DNA of 64,000 bases from Ecdyonurus torrentis (lineage: Eukaryota > Arthropoda > Insecta > Ephemeroptera > Heptageniidae): NCBI GenBank assembly GCA_949318235.1, contig OX439134.1, positions 24,066,662-24,130,661 of the forward strand, read 5' to 3'. Of the stretch, positions 63,895 through 64,000 are shown in pieces. The notes below the pieces were generated by a model, which was not told where the DNA came from, did not search any database, and was given only the letters and a program-made list of their open reading frames with translations. The translations under genes were made by a program, and so were the position numbers. Each line of letters opens with the position of its first letter. The first letter of the stretch is position 1.

Positions 63895-64000
63895 TAGCAT
63901 TGTAGCCCATATGAAGAAGAAAAAAGTTTGTAACTCGAGTTCTAATTTAGATGGAAAGTTGCGGTTTTGAAATAAAGTGATGCAAAACGCTTTTTAGTAC
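63895..64000. repeat. Partial monomer m188 cut by window end
   Basis: The first 106 bases of a monomer with cccatatgaagaag head, ctaatttagatgg and gcttttt, as in m169 at 57401. The array clearly continues beyond the window. Confidence 0.95.

Larger units (their letters stand above)
1..64000. repeat. Satellite DNA array, ~342-bp monomer, head to tail
   Basis: The motif tagcattgtag (rarely one or two bases changed) recurs every 337-344 bases from base 1 to 63895, giving 187 full monomers and one partial. Every monomer keeps the same order of landmarks: gtttgtaact, tttgaaataaagtgatg, an A/T linker, a dyad around cagattctg, gatgatatctcagaaac, acagacttacggttt, a tttagtc core and a second dyad before ttaccgaagtc. 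Orientation never flips and no foreign insert is present. Variants differ by substitutions at a limited set of diagnostic sites and by A/T-tract length. Family and species are not recognised; constitutive heterochromatin is inferred from the structure. Confidence 0.98.

Noticed and set aside
1..64000. CRISPR-like regular repeat pattern
   Set aside because: The ~342-base unit is repetitive throughout, with no short repeat separated by unique spacers and no cas genes.
1..64000. tRNA, rRNA or other structured RNA genes
   Set aside because: No A/B-box pair, cloverleaf or rRNA core was recognised in the monomer on either strand; the only dyads are 6-7 bp.
1..64000. Assigning the array to a named satellite family or species
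   Set aside because: The overall style resembles AT-rich insect satellites, but I could not match it to a remembered consensus. A database search with the monomer consensus would decide.

Overview
The whole 64,000-base window is one uninterrupted tandem satellite array. I count 187 complete monomers plus a final 106-base fragment, all in the same orientation. Monomers are 337 to 344 bases long (almost all 340-343, mean about 341.7) and AT-rich: a hand count of monomer 1 gives about 28% G+C. I phase each monomer at the motif tagcattgtag, so monomer 1 (m1) begins at base 1 and m188 at 63895. I see no convincing protein gene, RNA gene, transposon, telomere repeat or CRISPR array on either strand.

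This is eukaryotic heterochromatin, of the pericentromeric or centromeric kind. The length, AT-richness, homopolymer A/T tracts and lack of interruptions resemble satellites of insects and other invertebrates, but I do not recognise the family and cannot name the species. The array has no CENP-B-box-like motif, so its centromere status is unknown.

Monomers fall into recognisable variants, arranged in higher-order repeats (HORs). Letters A to N below are my own labels. Layout: 1-3076, mixed lead-in; 3077-9229, two copies of a 9-monomer unit; 8889-14342, a 10-monomer unit with a partial second copy; 14003-16052, a doubled 3-mer; 16737-22541, one complete 17-monomer cycle (A B C D E' B' C D E F G H I J K L M); 19810-25617, a 9-monomer deletion derivative of that cycle; 23568-35181, two 17-monomer, 5,807-base copies that differ little by eye; 34841-44062, shuffled 4-mers and 6-mers of the same letters; 45089-51591, a 7-5-7 monomer pattern; 51592-59112, irregular; 59113-63894, two copies of a 7-monomer, 2,391-base unit.

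No genes work together here. The interest is in how the array evolved. Several HOR junctions can be placed within a few tens of bases by diagnostic substitutions, and one within about 5 bases. The monomer appears to be an old dimer of two diverged half-units. It also carries two short dyads, one of which keeps its pairing through a compensatory change between variant classes. Variant classes typical of the two ends (0-12 kb and 45-64 kb) are absent from the centre (about 16.7-44 kb), as expected if a newer HOR core expanded inside an older array.
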